Below, piece after piece: positions 53,419 to 64,000 of a stretch of DNA of 64,000 bases. Both the position numbers and the translations under genes were made by a program. The stretch is from Herbidospora yilanensis. GTDB lineage: Bacteria; Actinomycetota; Actinomycetes; Streptosporangiales; Streptosporangiaceae. The stretch spans positions 1 to 64,000 of the forward strand of contig NZ_BBXE01000026.1 in NCBI RefSeq assembly GCF_001570565.1. Reading direction: 5' to 3'. A model generated the notes under the pieces. The model ran no database searches. It had not been told where the DNA came from and worked only from the letters and a program-made list of their open reading frames with translations. Within the stretch, counting starts at the first letter, position 1; every line of letters starts with the position of its first letter.

Positions 53419-53454
53419 GTCACCCCGCCGGTTCGGCAGAATCGGCGGGGTGAC
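53419..53454. repeat. Perfect inverted repeat covering the ECF sigma start codon
   Basis: GTCACCCCGCCG (53419-53430) and CGGCGGGGTGAC (53443-53454) form a perfect 12-bp stem with a 12-base loop. The second arm contains the GTG start of the sigma factor. It could end transcripts of the upstream gene, bind a regulator, or hide the start codon in readthrough RNA. Confidence 0.7.
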
Positions 53455-54259
53455 GTCTTTCGAGGAGGTCGCCGGCTACCGCGACGAGCTACGGGCCCAC
53501 TGCTACCGGCTGCTCGGCTCCATGGACGACGCCGAGGACGCCGTGCAGGAGACCCTCCAGCGGGCCTGGCGCAACCTCGACGGGTTCGAGGGCTCGTTGC
53601 GGCCCTGGCTCTACAAGATCGCGACCAACCGGGCGCTGACCCTCATCGGGCAGCGGAAGAAGCCGGTCGAGCTCGGGCCGCCGATGTTCGTGGAGAGCGC
53701 CGAGACGCAGGTGCTCATCCGGGAGAGCGTCGAGCTGGCCTTCGTGGCGGCCATCCACCACCTGACCCCGACGCAACGGGCCGCGCTGCTGCTGCGCGAC
53801 GTGCTCGGCTATTCGGCCCGGGAGGCCGCCGACATGCTCGGGACCTCGGCCGCCGCCGTGCACAGCGCGGTCAGGCGGGCACGGGCGGTCCTCGCCGAAC
53901 AGGACTCGCTCGGCGAGGAGGGGCAGCGGGAGGCCGCCGCCCGCTACGCCGAGGCCTGGACCGCCGGCGACCTGGAGGCGATCGTCTCGATGCTGACCGA
54001 CGACGCCCGGTTCACGATGCCGCCGTTCGACGAGCGCTACCACGGCCACGCCGAGATCCGGAAGTTCCTGGCCGGCGGGCCTCTCCAGTACGGCTGGCGG
54101 TTCGTGCCGACGGCGTCGCCGAAGGTCTGGGTCACCTACGTGATCGACGACGGCGTGGAGATTCCCGCCAGCCTCGACGTCCTCGTCTTCCGGGGCGCGA
54201 AGATCTCCGCCGTGGTCTCGTTCATCGGCGACGAATTCGTGAAGTTCTGCGGGTTGTAG
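53450..54259 (+). CDS. ECF sigma factor with C-terminal SnoaL-like domain
   Basis: The 269-residue product has sigma region 2 (about 10-75, 'CYRLLGSMDDAEDAVQETLQ') and region 4 (about 100-150, 'YSAREAADMLGTSAAAVHSA'). A SnoaL/NTF2-like domain follows (about 160-269), as in SigG/SigJ-type ECF sigmas that use the extra domain for self-control and have no separate anti-sigma. The start is GTG; CAGAAT seven bases upstream (53437-53442) suggests a leaderless message. The next gene encodes another SnoaL-fold protein. Confidence 0.92.
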   Translation: MTSFEEVAGYRDELRAHCYRLLGSMDDAEDAVQETLQRAWRNLDGFEGSLRPWLYKIATNRALTLIGQRKKPVELGPPMFVESAETQVLIRESVELAFVAAIHHLTPTQRAALLLRDVLGYSAREAADMLGTSAAAVHSAVRRARAVLAEQDSLGEEGQREAAARYAEAWTAGDLEAIVSMLTDDARFTMPPFDERYHGHAEIRKFLAGGPLQYGWRFVPTASPKVWVTYVIDDGVEIPASLDVLVFRGAKISAVVSFIGDEFVKFCGL

Positions 54260-54263
54260 GGGT

Positions 54264-54641
54264 ATGGATGACATCCGCAAGCTGATCGAGAACTGGGCCC
54301 GCGCGGCCCACGAGGGCGACCTGGAGCAGGTCACCGCCCACCACACCGACGACGTCGCCATGTTCGACGTGCCCCCTCCCTACGAGGGGGTCCACGGCCT
54401 CGACGCCTACCGGGCCACCTGGCCCGGCTTCTTCGAGTGGCAGCGCTCGGGCGCGGTCTTCGAGCTCGAGTCGCTCGACGTCGTCGAAGGGACCGATGTG
54501 GCGTTCGCGTACGCCCTGGCCCGCTGCGCCGACGCCGCCGACGACGGGCCGGCGCGGCTGCGCCTCACCTTCGGCCTGACGAAGGCCGACGGGCAGTGGC
54601 GGATCGCCCACGAACACCACTCGTTCCCCACGGAGCACTGA
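54264..54641 (+). CDS. SnoaL/DUF4440-like NTF2-fold protein
   Basis: The 125-residue product has the NTF2-fold pattern 'LIENWARAAHEGDLEQVTAH', 'GLDAYRATWPGFFEW' and 'QWRIAHEHHSFPTEH'. Proteins of this type include small ketosteroid-isomerase-like enzymes and ligand-binding proteins. It starts 4 bases after the ECF sigma stop, so it may supply or share a ligand with the sigma factor's own SnoaL domain. Confidence 0.88.
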   Translation: MDDIRKLIENWARAAHEGDLEQVTAHHTDDVAMFDVPPPYEGVHGLDAYRATWPGFFEWQRSGAVFELESLDVVEGTDVAFAYALARCADAADDGPARLRLTFGLTKADGQWRIAHEHHSFPTEH

Positions 54642-54647
54642 GGCTCT

Positions 54648-58184
<3,537 letters not shown>

Positions 58185-58203
58185 TAAGCCTCCTCCGAAC
58201 GAT

Positions 58204-58280
58204 GGAAGAGGCGACCTTGTCGGGGTGGTTCCAGCCGAGCGTGGCGGGCGTTGACCAGCCCGTTGCAGCGCCTCTCGACC
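58204..58280 (-). promoter_or_regulatory. SAH riboswitch in the metH leader
   Basis: The minus-strand leader contains GAGAGGCGCTGCAACGGGC, then GCCCGCCACGCTCGG, then ACAAGGTCGCCTC. These match the SAH riboswitch blocks (GAGGAGCGCUGCAA, CCAGGCUCG, AACGGCGCUC). P1 pairs AGAGGCG with CGCCTCT and P2 pairs CGAG with CTCG. The class turns genes on when S-adenosylhomocysteine builds up and is often found before metH. A TTGACA at 58309-58314 upstream may be the -35 of the promoter. Confidence 0.82.
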
Positions 58281-58320
58281 TGCCGCCTAGTTTAACAAAC
58301 GCCCCGGCTGTCAATGCCAT

Positions 58321-58402
58321 CGAAACTTTTCGGCGTTTCAAACTGGGTCTTTCTCACTTTGCCCGACACGGTTAGCATCCGGTTTCGGAACATCTCCGAA
58401 AC
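58321..58402 (+). promoter_or_regulatory. Xylanase operators
   Basis: CGAAACTTTTCG (58321-58332) resembles the GAAA/TTTC element known from streptomycete xylanase promoters. A perfect dyad GTTTCGGA-N5-TCCGAAAC (58382-58402) lies 36 bases before the xylanase ATG, next to a possible -10 TAGCAT (58373-58378). A LacI-type repressor is the likely ligand of both. Confidence 0.65.
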
Positions 58403-58437
58403 ATTTTGGAGCCTGACCCCCCAAAGGAGAGAGTTCG

Positions 58438-59604
58438 ATGAGACGACTGGTGGTCATCGCGGCCACGGCGCTCGGACTCGTGGCTGTGCTCAGCCAGGGA
58501 CCCGTGTCGGCCAACGGCCGGCCTCCGGCCGTACAGGACCAGAGCCTGAAAGCCCTGGCCGCCCGGCACAACCTGGCGATCGGCACCGCCATCAGCAACG
58601 ACGCCCTGGCCGAACCCCAGTACAAGGCCATCGCCACCCAGCAGTTCAGCAGCGTCACCCACGAGAACGCCATGAAGTGGGAGAGCCTCGAACCCACTCG
58701 CGGCACCTACAACTGGGGCCCCGCCGACACGTTGATCGACTTCGCGAAGAAGAACAACCAGAAGGTCCGCGGGCACGTGCTCGTGTGGCACAACCAGTTG
58801 CCGACGTGGCTGACCGAGGGCGTGGCCAACGGCACGATCTCCAAGACCGAGCTGCGCGACCTGCTGAAGAAGCACATCACGACCGTGGTGAAGCGCTACA
58901 AGGGCAAGATCTGGCAGTGGGACGTCGTCAACGAGGCCGCCAGCGACCCGTGGGACACCCCCTCGGAGATCCACCTGAAGGGCTTCTGGGCCCAGAACCT
59001 CGGCCCGACCTACATCGCCGACGCCTTCCGCTGGGCCCGCGCCGCCGACCCCCACGCGCTGCTCTTCTACAACGACTACAACATGGAGGCCTTCGGCGAC
59101 CGCGGACCCTCCGACAAGGTGTGGTTCATCTACAACCTGATCAAGAACCTGCGCGCGCAGGGTGTGCCGATCGACGGATTCGGCTCCCAGGGCCATCTGG
59201 GGACGCAGTACGGCAACTTCGACGCCTTCCAGGTGAAGGAGGTCCTGGACGCGTTCTCCGACCTGGGGATGGTGTCGGCGTTCACCGAGGTCGACGTGCG
59301 CAGCCAGATGACGGCCGGGGTGCAGGCGGGCGACTCCAACGAGATCAACCCGCGCCTGCAGGCGTCGGCGTCGAACTTCAGCGTCCTGTTGCAGGCGTGC
59401 CTGCTGAACCGGAACTGTTTGTCGTACACGGTGTGGGGCTTCACGGACAAGCACTCGTGGGTGCCGACGTGGTTCACCAACCCGCCGGAGGGGCTGGCGA
59501 CGCTGTACGACGAGAACTATCTGCCGAAGCGGGCTTACAACTCGATCAAGTCTGACCTGGTGTTCGCGGGCCCGCCGCACGTCCAGCCCAGACCTCGCCG
59601 CTAA
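58438..59604 (+). CDS. Secreted endo-1,4-beta-xylanase, GH10
   Basis: The 388-residue product is a single GH10 catalytic domain after a signal peptide ('VVIAATALGLVAVLSQGPVSA'). It has the acid/base Glu166 in 'WQWDVVNEAASD' and the nucleophile Glu283 in 'AFTEVDVRS'. 'HENAMKWESLEP' and 'VRGHVLVWHNQLP' are typical substrate-cleft blocks. No carbohydrate-binding module is present. The ATG at 58438 follows AAAGGAGAG. The TAA overlaps the stop of the convergent LysR gene. Confidence 0.96.
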   Translation: MRRLVVIAATALGLVAVLSQGPVSANGRPPAVQDQSLKALAARHNLAIGTAISNDALAEPQYKAIATQQFSSVTHENAMKWESLEPTRGTYNWGPADTLIDFAKKNNQKVRGHVLVWHNQLPTWLTEGVANGTISKTELRDLLKKHITTVVKRYKGKIWQWDVVNEAASDPWDTPSEIHLKGFWAQNLGPTYIADAFRWARAADPHALLFYNDYNMEAFGDRGPSDKVWFIYNLIKNLRAQGVPIDGFGSQGHLGTQYGNFDAFQVKEVLDAFSDLGMVSAFTEVDVRSQMTAGVQAGDSNEINPRLQASASNFSVLLQACLLNRNCLSYTVWGFTDKHSWVPTWFTNPPEGLATLYDENYLPKRAYNSIKSDLVFAGPPHVQPRPRR

Positions 59605-60473
59605 TACGGGACAAGGCCCTGTACGAACCTCTCCAGCACCGGCGAGGTGTCAGAGGTTCGCCACAGGGCCGCTCCGGTGATCGTGGCCGTCGGCCCCTTC
59701 AGCGGGACGAAGGCCACCCCCTCCCTTCGCAGGCCCTCCGTCGAGGCCGGGACCAGGGCGACGCCCAGCCCGGCCGCGACGCTCATGAGCTGCGTGGAGA
59801 CCTGGCAGACACGGTGGGTGACGTGGGGGCGGAAGCCGGCCGACGTGCACATGTCGTGCACCGTCTGGGCCCATTCGGCGCAGTCGGCGAGGTCGAGGAA
59901 GACGAACGGGTCGTCGGCCAGCTCGGCGATCTCGATCACCGGGTGGGACGCCAGACGGTGTTTCACCGGCAGGGCCGCGATGAACGGTTCGACCGAGAGG
60001 ATCGCCCCCTCCGGGCAGTCGATGCCGCCGATCCGGGAGATGAAGGCGACGTCCACATCGGGCGGCTGGCTCGTGGTGCCGAGCGGCAGTTCGAGCAGAT
60101 CGACCTCGACCCCGGCGTGTCGGTCGCGGAAGTCGGCGAGCATGGCCAGGAAGGGGCCCGAGGAGGTCGTCGGCATGTACGCCACCCTCAACCGCCCCAG
60201 TTCGCCGCGTCTGGCCCGGTCGGCGACCGCCTGCGCGGCCTTCGCCTGGGCGAGGGTGCGGCGGGCCTCGACCAGGAACAGCTCGCCCACGGAGGTCAGG
60301 CGGGTGCGGCGTTTCTCCCTGATGAGGAGTTCGACGCCCAGGACGGACTCCAGCTTCTGGATCTGCTGGGACAGGGCCGGCTGGGCGATGTGGAGGCGTT
60401 CGGCGGCGCGGGCGAAGTGGAGCTCCTCGGCCAGGGCGACGAAGCCCTCCAGGTGGCGCAGCTCGAAGTTCAT
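59601..60473 (-). CDS. LysR-type transcriptional regulator
   Basis: The 290-residue product has the N-terminal winged helix-turn-helix ('FVALAEELHFARAAERLHIA', 'QPALSQQIQKLE') and a C-terminal substrate-binding domain. The ATG at 60471-60473 has no ribosome site; TAAGCT (60480-60485) six bases upstream suggests a leaderless transcript. It is divergent from an SDR gene with a LysR-type box between them, so it probably controls that gene and itself. Confidence 0.94.
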   Translation of the reverse strand: MNFELRHLEGFVALAEELHFARAAERLHIAQPALSQQIQKLESVLGVELLIREKRRTRLTSVGELFLVEARRTLAQAKAAQAVADRARRGELGRLRVAYMPTTSSGPFLAMLADFRDRHAGVEVDLLELPLGTTSQPPDVDVAFISRIGGIDCPEGAILSVEPFIAALPVKHRLASHPVIEIAELADDPFVFLDLADCAEWAQTVHDMCTSAGFRPHVTHRVCQVSTQLMSVAAGLGVALVPASTEGLRREGVAFVPLKGPTATITGAALWRTSDTSPVLERFVQGLVPY

Positions 60474-60502
60474 GCGCACAGCTTATCGACGTATCGGAAA
60501 AC

Positions 60503-60524
60503 GGTCTTTGATCTTATTAAGACC
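60503..60524. promoter_or_regulatory. LysR-type operator (T-N11-A dyad)
   Basis: GGTCTT-N10-AAGACC is a perfect dyad with T at 60508 and A at 60520 in T-N11-A spacing. It lies in the 71-base divergent gap between the LysR and SDR genes, just upstream of the SDR -10 (TAGCCT, 60532-60537). Confidence 0.7.
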
Positions 60525-60544
60525 CTGCTCCTAGCCTCGGAGCC

Positions 60545-61261
60545 ATGAGACTTTCAGGCAAGATCGCACTCGTCACCGGCGGCACCTCGGGAATCGGCGA
60601 GGGCATCGCGCGGCGTTTCGGCGCCGAAGGGGCGACCGTGGTGCTCACCGGCCGCCGGGCCGACCTCGGTGAGCGGATCGCCGAGGAGATCGGGGCCGCC
60701 ACGTTCGTGCCGGGTGACCTGACCTCGGCCGGGACCCGCCACGCCCTCGTCGCCGCCGTCGAGGCCCACGGCGGGCTGAACGTGCTGGTCAACAACGCCG
60801 CCGCCTTCGGGGACACGGTGACCGACCAGGTGACCGACGACGATTTCGACCGGATCGTGGGGCTGAACTTCCGGGCGGCGTTCCAGGTGACGCGGGACGT
60901 GCTGCCGTACCTCATCAGGAAGCCGGGCGGGCGGATCGTGAACATCTCCAGCATCGGGGTGACGCGGACGTGGCCGGGGGCGTCGGTCTACAACGCCAGC
61001 AAGGCGGCGCTGGAGAACCTGACGCAGACGTGGGCGCACGAATACGGGCCGTTCGGGCTGACGGCGAACGCGTTGACGTTGCCCATCGTGGACGCGCCGA
61101 TGTCGCTGGCCGCCCGCGAGCACGTCGACCTGGAGGCCATCCCGTCGCGGCGGATCGGGACGGTGGAGGACGTCGCCGACATGGCGGTGTTCCTGGCGGG
61201 GGACGAATCGGGTTATCTCAACGGGGCCCGCATTCCGCTCGACGGCGGGCAGACGGCTTAG
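60545..61261 (+). CDS. Short-chain dehydrogenase/reductase under LysR control
   Basis: A classical SDR of 238 residues: 'VTGGTSGIG' cofactor motif, 'LVNNAAAFG', catalytic Ser in 'NISSIGVT', Tyr/Lys in 'YNASK', and 'RIPLDGGQTA' at the C-terminus. Substrate unknown. Both a short GGAG and a leaderless-type TAGCCT seven bases upstream precede the ATG at 60545. Confidence 0.94.
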   Translation: MRLSGKIALVTGGTSGIGEGIARRFGAEGATVVLTGRRADLGERIAEEIGAATFVPGDLTSAGTRHALVAAVEAHGGLNVLVNNAAAFGDTVTDQVTDDDFDRIVGLNFRAAFQVTRDVLPYLIRKPGGRIVNISSIGVTRTWPGASVYNASKAALENLTQTWAHEYGPFGLTANALTLPIVDAPMSLAAREHVDLEAIPSRRIGTVEDVADMAVFLAGDESGYLNGARIPLDGGQTA

Positions 61262-61352
61262 CGAGGCCGCTCATAATATTTCACTCGCAGAATGTTGGGA
61301 TTGGCCCGAATTTCGAGGGAAATGTTCGATCGCCAGTTCGATTCGGATGAGG

Positions 61353-61358
61353 TAAATT
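61353..61358 (+). promoter_or_regulatory. Predicted -10 element for the island gene
   Basis: TAAATT lies seven bases before the ATG at 61366 in a locally AT-rich stretch. Confidence 0.45.
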
Positions 61359-61365
61359 CCTCGCC

Positions 61366-62061
61366 ATGATCCAGTCCGAGCACGAGGTTCTCATCGAACT
61401 GATCCGGCGATCTCCCTCCCTGGCCACTCGGCTCTTCGCGGAATTGGGCTTCGATACTCCGAAATACACATCAATTCGGGTGGAAACCACCGATATCGCC
61501 GCAGATCATCACCACTTAGTGATTCTCCTCCTTGACGGCGACACAATCGTTCTGGCGGTCGTAGTCGAGGTGCGGCTCCATGAGCATGAAGAATTTCGCG
61601 ACTGGGTTCCCTGCGCGGCGGATGTCTGGGCCCGCCACCGGCGACCCACCGTTCTCCTGGTTTTCGCGCCCAGGCCAACGGCCCAACGCCTCCGACCACC
61701 ACTCCTTGTTGGCCACCCTGGCCTGACCTTGAGCCCCCTGGTCGTCGGTCCTGAGACCATCCCCGTCATCACCGATCTCCAGACAGCCCGCGAGCTTCCC
61801 GAACTTACTCTGCTCTCCGGAACCGCCCACGGGGAGCACCACCATGATGTCCTCCAAGCCATCGCTCACGCCCTGAAAGCCCTTGAGTGGCCTATGCGCG
61901 CCGCATACGTTGAGCACCTGGCGAGGCGGCTTTCTGGGCCCTCGATAAGCAAGCTGGATGCTTTCATGACAACTGTCGGATCCGGCCGTAGCATCGTCGC
62001 GGCGACCGGCGATGAGGTCAAAGAAGAGCCTGAAAGCCATCAGGGCGTGGATCGCCCCTAA
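61366..62061 (+). CDS. Actinobacterial protein family of unknown function
   Basis: The 231-residue product starts 'MIQSEHEVLIELIRRSPSLA' and has 'LVILLLDGDTIVLAVVVEVR' in the middle, then 'DWVPCAADVWARHRRPTVLL'. It belongs to a family common in actinomycetes whose members begin 'EHExLxxLFRxxP' and share a D...VVVEVQ core; this core looks like a PD-(D/E)XK nuclease fold with Arg or Gln in place of Lys. That relation is my inference. A TTA codon occurs in the His-rich stretch. It lies at the edge of a lower-GC island with Vsr and Dcm. Confidence 0.75.
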   Translation: MIQSEHEVLIELIRRSPSLATRLFAELGFDTPKYTSIRVETTDIAADHHHLVILLLDGDTIVLAVVVEVRLHEHEEFRDWVPCAADVWARHRRPTVLLVFAPRPTAQRLRPPLLVGHPGLTLSPLVVGPETIPVITDLQTARELPELTLLSGTAHGEHHHDVLQAIAHALKALEWPMRAAYVEHLARRLSGPSISKLDAFMTTVGSGRSIVAATGDEVKEEPESHQGVDRP

Positions 62062-62230
62062 CGGCATGACAAAGACTTATTAGAAAGACAAGTCTGCCAG
62101 ACGTCTCGAAGGGCTTGGCCACTTTTCAGATAGCTTGGATGGCACCGTACGAACTGGAATCAGGAAAACCGTTTGATGCGACTCATTCGTAAGAGAGTGA
62201 CCTATCCATTACCTGGGTCGCTTATTGCTG

Positions 62231-63043
62231 TCAGTTATTGGCAGATCGTAATTTCGACGCTGCGGAACGTCTCCTGTGAACTGTCTCAGCGACACGAGCC
62301 GCGGCCTCTCTAGCAGGTTCATGTTCCCAGATCCGAATTACCTGCCACCCGGCGTCTCGCAGAACGCTGTCGGTCTCTCGGTCTCGTGCTCGGTTTGAGG
62401 AGATCTTCTGGGACCAGAACTCGGCGTTCTTGCGTGCGGGACGGTAGTGCTCTTCGCACCCATGCCAATAGCAACCGTCGAGGAAAACCGCGATCTTGTC
62501 TCTGGTGAAGACCATGTCAGCGGTGCGCCGCACTCCTGGCAGCGGACGAACGCCTACCCGATATCTCAATCCAAGGGCGTGAACCGCTGAGCGCAGTGCT
62601 CGTTCCGGACGAGTGTCCCGCCCGCGATTGGCACGCATGACCGACCGCACCGCGGGACTCGATGCCCATGACTCGGCCATCGATTCGACCACGCTGGCAG
62701 GTGGCTTCGCGCTGAGGAGACCACGGCGTACCGCCAGGAGCCAACCCTGTGCGAGGTTTTCCGCTCGCGTCTCGTGCTCGACCTCGCCAACATAGCGTGC
62801 TGGTGAGCGGCCACGATCAGACCATCGCAGATACGCGCGAATGCGTCGCGTTTTGGGCAAAAGCTTTAGATAGATGGACGCGCACGCCTGACGCCCATCT
62901 CCAAGATCTACGAACCGAACCTGGCGACCACCGGCCGCCCGGTCCTGTTCCTCCGCGGCCTGAGCGCGTGTGCGCCCTTCGCGCCCCCTCCAAGCCCGAT
63001 CCGGGGGAGGTCGACGCTTCCAGCGTCCCTCAGCCGCGGTCAT
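62231..63043 (-). CDS. vsr: Vsr-like mismatch endonuclease with N-terminal extension
   Basis: Vsr nicks next to T:G mismatches that arise when 5-methylcytosine is deaminated. The C-terminal 150 residues hold the Vsr fold: 'VMRANRGRDTRPERALRSAV', the catalytic Asp in 'TADMVFTRDKIAVFLDG', the zinc/His cluster 'CYWHGCEEHYRP' and 'VIRIWEHE'. The first 120 residues are an extra domain with 'VRFVDLGDGRQACASIYL' and 'ARYVGEVEHETRAENLAQGW', seen in other actinobacterial Vsr proteins. The ATG at 63041-63043 overlaps the methyltransferase stop by 14 bases, so the two are coupled. Confidence 0.9.
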   Translation of the reverse strand: MTAAEGRWKRRPPPDRAWRGREGRTRAQAAEEQDRAAGGRQVRFVDLGDGRQACASIYLKLLPKTRRIRAYLRWSDRGRSPARYVGEVEHETRAENLAQGWLLAVRRGLLSAKPPASVVESMAESWASSPAVRSVMRANRGRDTRPERALRSAVHALGLRYRVGVRPLPGVRRTADMVFTRDKIAVFLDGCYWHGCEEHYRPARKNAEFWSQKISSNRARDRETDSVLRDAGWQVIRIWEHEPAREAAARVAETVHRRRSAASKLRSANN

Positions 63044-64000
63044 GGCCTTGCCGTGCCTCTTCCAGGACTCGCGCGACCGCGCTCGCGAAAACCTCACCGA
63101 GCACCACGGGAACCGCGTTGCCAAGCTGCCGCATCTTCTCTCCTCTGGGGCCTTCAAGGCGCCAGTCGTCAGGGAAGGTCATAACGCGAGCCGTCTCCCG
63201 CACGGTCATATAGCGGTGTGTTCCGTTGTCCAGCATGACTACCGACTCACCACCGGGAACACCGTGAACCCCCGCCTTGACCGTCTTGGCCGGCCGATCA
63301 AGCTCGTTAGGAGTGTGACCCGTGTAGATCCGAGCCCCGGGCCAACCGATGTGATCACTCACGCCGCCCAGGTGTCTCTCTTTCCGGTCCATATGTTCCG
63401 GGAGGATGGGCGGGAGCGGCTTCTCACATCCCTGGATCTCCGGGATTCCCGCCAGCGCGTCTCGCATCGTTCGCCATGGGCGCATCCCGTCGTCCTCGAT
63501 TGTCATCTCTTGAGGAAGCCGCGCCAACACACGATTCCTGACCTGGTCTGGGACGTCATGGCGTGCCCAATAGTCGCCGTCCCACATCGACCGTATGAGG
63601 GCCGCTTCGGAGAAGCGAGGCTTGACGAGGTTCTCGAACCGCCTTATGTCAACACCCAGATCCGCGCGAAAAGCCACGATGATGATCCGTTGCCTGATCT
63701 GCGGCACACCGTAGTCGGCGGCGTTGACCGGGACCATCAGGACCTCATATCGGCGGGACGGGTCGCCATTCGCCGCTCCCAGCCGAGACCGCAGCACGGC
63801 GTCATGTTCCAGCCAACTCGCGCCTTCGTCGCGTTCCTCGAACGGGAGGCACATCTCACGCAGAATGTAATCGAAGTAGGGCTTGAACGATGGACGCAAA
63901 AGGCCTCGAACGTTCTCGCAGATGACGGCCTTGGGGCGGGTCTCGCGAATGGCCCGAAACATCTGCGGGAACATGTTGCGCTCGTCCTCGTCGCCTTTGG
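63030..64000 (-). CDS. dcm: DNA (cytosine-5) methyltransferase (3' part; runs off right edge)
   Basis: C5 methyltransferases move a methyl group from SAM to cytosine in a short target. The visible 322 residues include motif IV 'AVICENVRGLL', motif VIII 'VPQIRQRIIIVAFRA', a variable target-recognition part, and motifs IX-X 'RYMTVRETARVMTFPDDW' and 'GEKMRQLGNAVPVVL'. The Pro-Cys catalytic motif should lie before residue 1 of this piece, outside the window. An ATG at 63974 is an internal Met, not the start. The gene is followed by vsr. Confidence 0.93.
   Translation of the reverse strand, partial: KGDEDERNMFPQMFRAIRETRPKAVICENVRGLLRPSFKPYFDYILREMCLPFEERDEGASWLEHDAVLRSRLGAANGDPSRRYEVLMVPVNAADYGVPQIRQRIIIVAFRADLGVDIRRFENLVKPRFSEAALIRSMWDGDYWARHDVPDQVRNRVLARLPQEMTIEDDGMRPWRTMRDALAGIPEIQGCEKPLPPILPEHMDRKERHLGGVSDHIGWPGARIYTGHTPNELDRPAKTVKAGVHGVPGGESVVMLDNGTHRYMTVRETARVMTFPDDWRLEGPRGEKMRQLGNAVPVVLGEVFASAVARVLEEARQGHDRG

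Noticed and set aside
58185-58437. Cobalamin riboswitch before metH
   Set aside because: The B12-box and its usual length are absent, while the blocks fit the SAH class.

Overview
The window is chromosomal DNA of a very GC-rich actinomycete. The gene content (lsr2, clpC, ftsH, hpt and tilS next to folate genes, an orphan nuoD, ECF sigma factors with extra domains), many GTG/TTG starts and TTGTCCACA-type DnaA boxes fit Streptosporangiales or a close Streptomyces relative. The family-level placement is an inference. About 70 protein genes are supported. No rRNA, tRNA, CRISPR array, insertion sequence or integrase was seen.

Left part (1-6.3 kb): the 5' half of clpC, lsr2, a 47-residue membrane peptide gene, two tandem RDD membrane proteins (one with a long Gly-Tyr-Gln-Gln repeat), a short ArgA-like acetyltransferase, and a secreted NlpC/P60 cell-wall hydrolase behind a c-di-AMP riboswitch. 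Then (6.3-13.4 kb, minus strand) comes a cofactor operon: DUF2520 protein, panC, panD, a fused nadB-nadC, coaX and lysS. It makes pantothenate, NAD and the first step of CoA, and ends in lysyl-tRNA synthetase. Next are a MidA-like methyltransferase, a KhtT/KhtU potassium efflux pair, a cytochrome P450 and an orphan NuoD. The folate/housekeeping block (18.5-29.2 kb) follows: DUF3180, folK, folB, an NTF2-like protein, folP, folE, ftsH, hpt, tilS, a zinc metalloprotease (DUF2342), a DacB-type carboxypeptidase and ppa. This order resembles what I recall from streptomycetes.

Middle part (29-49 kb): a second NlpC/P60 hydrolase, a sigma factor fused to a ZAS motif and membrane anchor, an exported phosphodiesterase, an ABC-F ATPase, two adjacent SDR proteins (one missing its catalytic residues), a bacterial voltage-gated channel with a TGDDW filter, a Spo0M-like protein with a His-rich tail, a MurG-like glycosyltransferase, modABC, a methyltransferase/hydrolase divergent pair, three GNAT acetyltransferases and a homocysteine methyltransferase.

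Right part (49-64 kb): two small unknown genes, a CopD-CtaG copper/cytochrome oxidase assembly fusion overlapping a small exported protein, two tandem secreted paralogues of unknown function, an ECF sigma factor with a SnoaL domain, metH under a likely SAH riboswitch, a GH10 xylanase with clear operators, a LysR/SDR divergent pair, and a lower-GC island with a family-of-unknown-function gene, an N-terminally extended Vsr endonuclease and the end of a C5 cytosine methyltransferase.

A cross-cutting signal is that many genes have a TANNNT hexamer placed 6-8 bases before the start codon and no Shine-Dalgarno sequence, which points to widespread leaderless transcription. The best candidates for something new are the NadB-NadC fusion, the TTA-codon-bearing secreted paralogue pair, the sigma-ZAS-membrane fusion, the prion-like RDD protein and the island at the right edge.
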